Origin: Chara braunii
Lineage: Eukaryota; Streptophyta; Charophyceae; Charales; Characeae
DNA length: 21,665 nucleotides
Direction: 5' to 3'
Assembly: GCA_003427395.1 (NCBI GenBank)
Contig: BFEA01000058.1
Location: 1,324,555 to 1,346,219, forward strand
In this document: piece after piece, positions 17,990-21,665 of the stretch
Layout: every line of letters starts with the position of its first letter
Position numbering within the stretch: the stretch's first letter is position 1
The notes under the pieces: generated by a model
What the model saw: the letters and a program-made list of their open reading frames with translations, nothing else
The model's database searches: none
Told to the model about the DNA's origin: nothing
Translations under genes and position numbers: made by a program

Positions 17990-18292
17990 ATGTCGGGCAA
18001 AACTGCGAGTACATCAAAGGAAGACACTAATATGTCTCAACCAACTAACACCAACGTGGAGAAACTCACTTGGATCATGGAGGGATGGTTTCTTCATCAT
18101 GTATCCCAAGATGTTTCAGAATACGTCGACACAATGGTCAATGATGAAGATGATTGCATCGAAATCAGACCAAAAGCAAGCTTTCTCTTAAAAAAGATGA
18201 CTGTCGCAGTAGTGTTTCAAGGTGAAACCAAGAATTGGACGAATGATAGAAGATTGAATTGATTCGTTGGAGAAATAAGCACACCTCCTAGT
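17990..18292 (+). pseudogene. LINE ORF1-like N-terminal fragment (DUF4283-like)
   Basis: The ATG at 17990 opens MSGKTASTSKEDTNMSQPTN, then TNVEKLTWIMEGWFLHHVSQ and a short acidic segment, and then MTVAVVFQGETKNWTNDRRL. The TGA at 18260-18262 is followed in the same frame by FVGEIS, so it most likely replaces a Trp codon. The layout resembles the N-terminal RNA-binding (DUF4283-like) region of plant LINE ORF1 proteins. That comparison is from memory and not a computed match. The sequence then joins, in the same frame, ORF2 thumb sequence. The CCHC zinc knuckle expected later in such proteins is absent here, but a related one occurs at 21303-21344. Confidence 0.5.
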
Positions 18293-18304
18293 TTGGCGGC
18301 GCGG

Positions 18305-20154
18305 TGCACACTCGTAGTCAACAACATTGTTTTTGCAACACTATGGTATAAGTCCTTACTGTGGCCGTTGAGCAAACTTAAGATGCCCTGAGAAGGCTTC
18401 GAAAAAAAGCGTCGGCCTTCTTATGGAAGGGGGACTGCGAGCAAAGTAATGTGATCAGCCGAGTGACGTGGGACTCAACTATCCAGCCCAAGGCAAGGGG
18501 AGGTTTGGGAATAATCGACCCAACCACACAGGTGCAAACGCTACATTTAAACTTTAAAATGGGTCAAAAAGCTCATATTTACCCCCAGAGTCTGCGGTGT
18601 GTGTTGGTTTTTGAGCATCTTGCCCTGTTGGCTCCGGCAACCACTCAAGGGGTGCACCCATTGACATGGCTAGAAGACCGTTTTTGGACGATCCCGCGCA
18701 ATCTCCCAAAAGGAAGGGAGGAGGTTGACGGGGGAGACCAGGAAATTGACACCTTTTGGCCATCTCTACTGGAGTCTTGGCGCAAGATCCCACTCCTACA
18801 TAGAACCCACCCTGATCGATGGGAGGAGGTCTACCGGCAACCCTTGTTCGGAAATAGGTGGGTGACAGACCCGAGGGGTTGCATCATGTCGAGCTCAACC
18901 CTACCCTAGAAAAGCAGTATCAAACGAGGAATCCTAAGAGTCGGGGACCTCTAGGATAACGAGAGACACGACTGGATAACAGCTGATCAGCTGTGGGAAA
19001 CCCTACGGTACTGCCAGTCTGCCACCATGTGGAGAAATTTTTGGACAACCTAATTGGGGTCATTCAGCTGGCATCGTATCGAATCCTCAAACGAGGGCCC
19101 ACCCTGAAAGAAGGAGATCGAGTGGCAAGTAAAGAGTTCCCGTCGAGGATTGGACAACTCCATATGGTCTCCCCCCAAACAGTCTTGGTTGAATACTATG
19201 CTATCACCAGATTGGGTGTTCTTCAAGGGAGCAGACCCCCTTTGTCTGGAAGGAGAGAGAGTAAGTGTATCGGGTGAGGGTCATGGAGGAGAAAGGACAG
19301 AGGGTGGTGTTCCAGCCATTCACAACAATCTAGGATCTGGCTCTGGATCCAATGGAATGGACATGGAAGTCCCCGCAAAAGAAAGGAGACCCCAACGCTG
19401 GTCATGTCAGGATTTATCAATTATCGGTCAAATCGGCCTAGAAAATGCTTAGACCCAGGCGACACCTCGGGGATATGGTTAATGATCGATGGGCTACTAG
19501 GCACTTCAATGTGGACCACGCCCTCCTGAAGCCGATTCTCTGGTTCAAGGGACAAAAGGTCAAACCCATGAAAATCACCTCCTTACAATGGCAGATAGCT
19601 CATCGGTGTCTGCCCACCAACGACTGCTTGACAGACCGTACTAACCTGGAGCAAAGAGGCCTACTACTGCCGTGGTGTCAGCGGTGCCAGAGTCTTTTCC
19701 CCTCCTACAAGAAGGCAGAAACTATTGAACATATCTTTATGCAATGCCCAATCACCCAATTTACATGGAGGTGGTGGCACCGCATCTGACGGAAAATGGA
19801 AATGGACATCCCATGACCCTTGTCATGGTAGGCTATACTAGCTGGGCATTGGCCGATGGCAGGAGAAGCCACGACCTTGTAGAGAACATGTATGGAATTG
19901 CAAGAAGAGCGGTAATATGGGCACTCTGGTGGCAGAGGTGTACCCTGACCCTGGAAAAAGTGAGGGTAGAGGGACCAAAGATCACATAACAGATTCAGCA
20001 GCAGGTGCAACTTGAAGTTACACAAAAATGGTTAGAAACGAAAGTATAACCAGATGTCTTCAGACAAATTGGCGATGTTAGGAGAGGGATTACAACATTC
20101 TGCATAAACTGGGTAGGAGGAGAGAGAGAAGGGTGGATTGCCAAGGTGGAATGA
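18305..20154 (+). pseudogene. LINE ORF2 C-terminal half with zf-RVT domain
   Basis: It begins at the RT thumb (LVVNNIVFATLWYKSLLWPL), collinear with the minus-strand LINE at 13841. A frameshift near 18380 leads to AFLWKGDCE, SRVTWDSTIQPKARGGLGII and a long open stretch to 18909. Several frames carry recognisable pieces between 18910 and 19440 (DWITADQLWETLRYC; ASKEFPSRIGQLHMVSP). A zf-RVT zinc-binding domain follows at about 19565-19760: ITSLQWQIAHRCLPTNDCL, a C-x2-C (Cys 19676-19678 and 19685-19687) and IEHIFMQC (His 19730-19732, Cys 19745-19747). The C-terminus (19798-20154) carries two TAA stops (19987, 20047) and ends with the motif DVRRGITTFCINWVGG before TGA at 20152-20154. zf-RVT is characteristic of plant-type LINE ORF2. 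It is multiply frameshifted and non-functional. Confidence 0.85.
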
Positions 20155-20672
20155 AGTGGAGATAGGGGAGATGAACAACGGGATTTGAAGGAAATAAGAG
20201 ACTTTCACCTAGTCTTCAAAGATTGGACTAGCATAGAGCCTTCGTTCCCACTAAGGCCTCCCTCTCATTTCTCGGACCTCTTCCCACCTCATGCCATTTC
20301 CCTACCGGAAATCTTGTCTTGAAAATGCCCAACCTTACATCCTCATGTTACTTACATCTTCACACACTTATACAAGGAGTTTCCCCCTAGAGCCCCCCGG
20401 GAGGAACCCGGTTCCCAGCAGTAGTTGGGAGAGGGAGGAACTACTCCCTCAGCAGTAGGTATCTGGCGCCTGGTACAGGGCGAATATGTTTTTCTCTTTT
20501 TCTCTCAACAACCTGCATAGTTAGTCCTCTGGAAACCAGAGCAATCAATGCTGGCAGATTTTCTAAGTTACCTTCCAAGACATTTTCATGAACTATTCTG
20601 TATAAGGGACGCTGAACCCGTTTTCCAGCACGTGATGCTCCCCACCAATAGATGGAGTGGCCGCGTAAGGAT
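20155..20672 (+). other. Putative LINE 3' UTR
   Basis: Sequence between the ORF2 stop and the terminal hairpin. A minus-strand open frame at 20441-20698 has no recognised motif. Bases 20615-20656 match the region around the poly(T) insertion at 14897-14970, suggesting a shared repeat sequence. Confidence 0.45.
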
Positions 20673-20710
20673 CTACTAGGCAAGGCTGCTCTTATCACCT
20701 TGCCTAGTAG
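20673..20710 (+). terminator. Perfect 13 bp hairpin near LINE 3' end
   Basis: CTACTAGGCAAGG (20673-20685) pairs perfectly with CCTTGCCTAGTAG (20698-20710) around a 12-base loop. It sits 19 bp before the TAAA-type tail. In some LINE families a 3' stem-loop is the recognition site for the element's own reverse transcriptase, and this position fits that role. It could instead be a separate small inverted repeat. It is not a bacterial-type terminator; the type label is the nearest available. Confidence 0.5.
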
Positions 20711-20728
20711 GTTTGAATCGGCCTTGTT

Positions 20729-20756
20729 TAAAAATAAATAAATAAGTAAATAAAAT
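20729..20756 (+). repeat. TAAA-type simple tail
   Basis: TAAAAATAAATAAATAAG followed by TAAATAAAA. A short microsatellite-like tail after a 3' hairpin is typical of LINE 3' ends. No matching direct repeat upstream of the element was recognised. Confidence 0.6.
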
Positions 20757-20904
20757 TCGGTATCAAGAGGAAGCTATCCTCTCTGATGAAGAACTTTTAT
20801 TGCAGAGAGGAACAGCTCACATGTAGGGAAGAGGTCAAATGACTTACATCGCAAAGAACACGGAAAAGGTATCAACCCCCCTAGCATCAACCCGGGTGTT
20901 TTCC

Positions 20905-20926
20905 AAAAAAAAAAAAAAAAAAAAAA
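20905..20926 (+). repeat. Poly(A) tract, 22 bp
   Basis: An uninterrupted run of 22 A between TTTTCC and GTGATGG. No flanking duplication was found. It lies between the 3' end of one LINE and an ORF1 fragment of another. Confidence 0.7.
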
Positions 20927-20990
20927 GTGATGGACTGACTACTAAATTTGAAGAAAGAAATGAAATTCAGGGAGGGAACCGAGTTGAATT

Positions 20991-21410
20991 TTGTCTATTT
21001 TCGCCCATGGTTACCCCGCACGAAATGTCAGAAAAAGAGAGGAGGATAAAATAAATAACTACTGGGTAATAGCGATGATATTTCTCATCGCCGCGTCTGT
21101 TGTCATCAAGACTCGCATCGAAGCGGCAGTGGGAAAAATCATCAAAGAATGTGACCCCATTGGAAACCCGGATGACCCTAGGCTTGGGAGTTTCAAATAC
21201 CAGTTACCCCCCTGCGCAGAGGAGAGATTCAAATCTCGCCTCAAGGTTTGGACAGGGGAGGAGTTTCTAATGGCCAACTTGATCAATTGTCACTCTCTTT
21301 GGTGTTCGAAACGCAATAGGCACGGACACAAGTCTGAGGAATGCCCGTTTTGTTTGAACTTTGAAGTGTTTCAGACACGGGCACTCGTAAGAGGAGTGCA
21401 AATCAAATGA
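20991..21410 (+). pseudogene. LINE ORF1-like zinc-knuckle fragment
   Basis: The open frame runs to TGA at 21408-21410; the first ATG is at 21075. It reads KTRIEAAVGKIIKECDPIGN, LGSFKYQLPPCAEERFKSRL, WTGEEFL, then a CCHC-like zinc knuckle CSKRNRHGHKSEEC (21303-21344). In the canonical C-x2-C-x4-H-x4-C spacing the second Cys is Arg (CGC, 21312-21314), one base from TGC. Immediately downstream, in another frame, a second knuckle-like string KCFRHGHS appears, followed by TAA and EEC. That suggests a once tandem pair broken by a frameshift and a stop. This is the part of ORF1 that the LINE at 17990 lacks, but from a separate copy. It has plant LINE ORF1 organisation, by motif comparison only. Confidence 0.55.
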
Positions 21411-21563
21411 TGGCGAAAAGCCCAAGCCTAACAACCATACCTAGAAGTCAAAGCTCTCCAGCCGTCCACAGTCCTACCAGACAGGTTGCACTGGTCCTCT
21501 CAACAGCCAGTGAATGGAATTGTACACCCGTGAAGTTGCGTGAACTGCTGATAAACAGACCTG
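21411..21563. other. No gene recognised
   Basis: Continuation of ORF1-like sequence in a broken frame (EKPKPNN near 21416-21440), grading into unrecognised DNA. Confidence 0.4.
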
Positions 21564-21633
21564 AGTTCGAATCCTGTCAAGACTTGGGGCCTGTCATCTT
21601 GATGATGGCACCTCAATCAAAACTGTCACTCTT

Positions 21634-21665
<32 letters not shown>
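21564..21665 (+). mobile_element. Possible tRNA-derived SINE 3' end with poly(A)
   Basis: AGTTCGAATCC at 21564-21574 matches the Pol III B-box consensus GGTTCGANTCC at all but one position. About 60 bp later the sequence ends in 31 A (21635-21665), which is also the end of the window. A short stem CTG/CAG around CTGATAAA lies just 5'. A convincing A box at the right distance is not seen and the T-arm pairs poorly, so a tRNA gene is excluded. A degenerate SINE or a chance B-box remain possible. Confidence 0.35.

Larger units (their letters stand above)
17990..20756 (+). mobile_element. Internally deleted LINE retrotransposon
   Basis: From left to right it holds the N-terminal part of an ORF1-like protein (17990 to about 18292), a deletion junction, the thumb and C-terminal half of ORF2 with a zf-RVT domain (about 18305-20154), a 3' UTR with a 13 bp perfect hairpin (20673-20710) and a TAAA-type tail (20729-20756). 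Missing are the rest of ORF1, the endonuclease and the RT fingers/palm. Flanking target-site duplications were not found, so the exact ends are inferred. Confidence 0.7.

Noticed and set aside
20441-20698. 85-codon minus-strand ORF near the LINE 3' end
   Set aside because: No domain is recognised, it spans most of the hairpin at 20673-20710, and it lies in the presumed 3' UTR. The related sequence at about 14890 has a stop in the same frame.
20905-20926. Third tail-only poly(A) insertion
   Set aside because: No exact flanking direct repeat could be found, so only the homopolymer itself is reported.
21500-21590. tRNA gene
   Set aside because: There is a B-box-like string, but no A box at the right spacing and the T-arm and acceptor do not pair.

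Overview
This window is repeat-dominated eukaryotic nuclear DNA. I found no bacterial operons, ribosome-binding sites, CRISPR arrays, rRNA genes, complete tRNA genes or intact host genes. It holds decayed retrotransposons: a Ty3/gypsy-type pol region and several LINE fragments whose ORF2 has the plant-type RT plus zf-RVT layout. It also holds homopolymer A/T tracts, fold-back DNA and short tandem arrays. Plant-style LINEs together with a gypsy pol suggest a repeat-rich streptophyte (plant or charophyte alga). That assignment is inference only. Two N bases (11646, 16232) and an embedded library adapter show this is a draft assembly.

Layout. 1-2600: AT-rich non-coding DNA with short palindromes, two matching hairpins with different stems, a degenerate ~120 bp tandem array and a cluster of perfect hairpins. 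2627-4200 (-): a broken hypothetical protein gene rich in Ala/Glu. 4356-7835 (+): Ty3/gypsy pol remnant (RT, RNase H, integrase) with many stops, frameshifts and damaged catalytic residues, interrupted at 5976-6411 by a 237 bp assembly artefact built around a Nextera mate-pair junction adapter. 7833-10761: two ~1 kb direct copies of a GC-rich segment with eroded acidic ORFs, flanking a unique ~950 bp spacer. 11238-12513: a complex of mutually inverted short repeats. 12810-12881 (+): C-terminal scrap of a LINE ORF2. 13668-13732 and 14903-14956: two homopolymer tracts flanked by direct repeats, resembling tail-only retroposon insertions. 13841-14622 (-): LINE reverse transcriptase fragment. 15843-16397: small tandem repeats. 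17990-20756 (+): internally deleted LINE (ORF1 start fused to the ORF2 C-terminus, then a 3' hairpin and TAAA-like tail). 20991-21410 (+): ORF1 zinc-knuckle fragment from another LINE. 21564-21665: possible tRNA-derived SINE end, with a poly(A) run at the end of the sequence.

None of these genes appears to function. The pieces record successive insertion, internal deletion, template switching and point decay, with several stops explicable as C-to-T or G-to-A changes. I did not find a convincing new biological system. The observations most worth testing are the hairpin pair at 147-183 and 423-458 with compensatory stem changes, the tail-only insertions, and the fold-back complex. The most useful correction is the adapter artefact.
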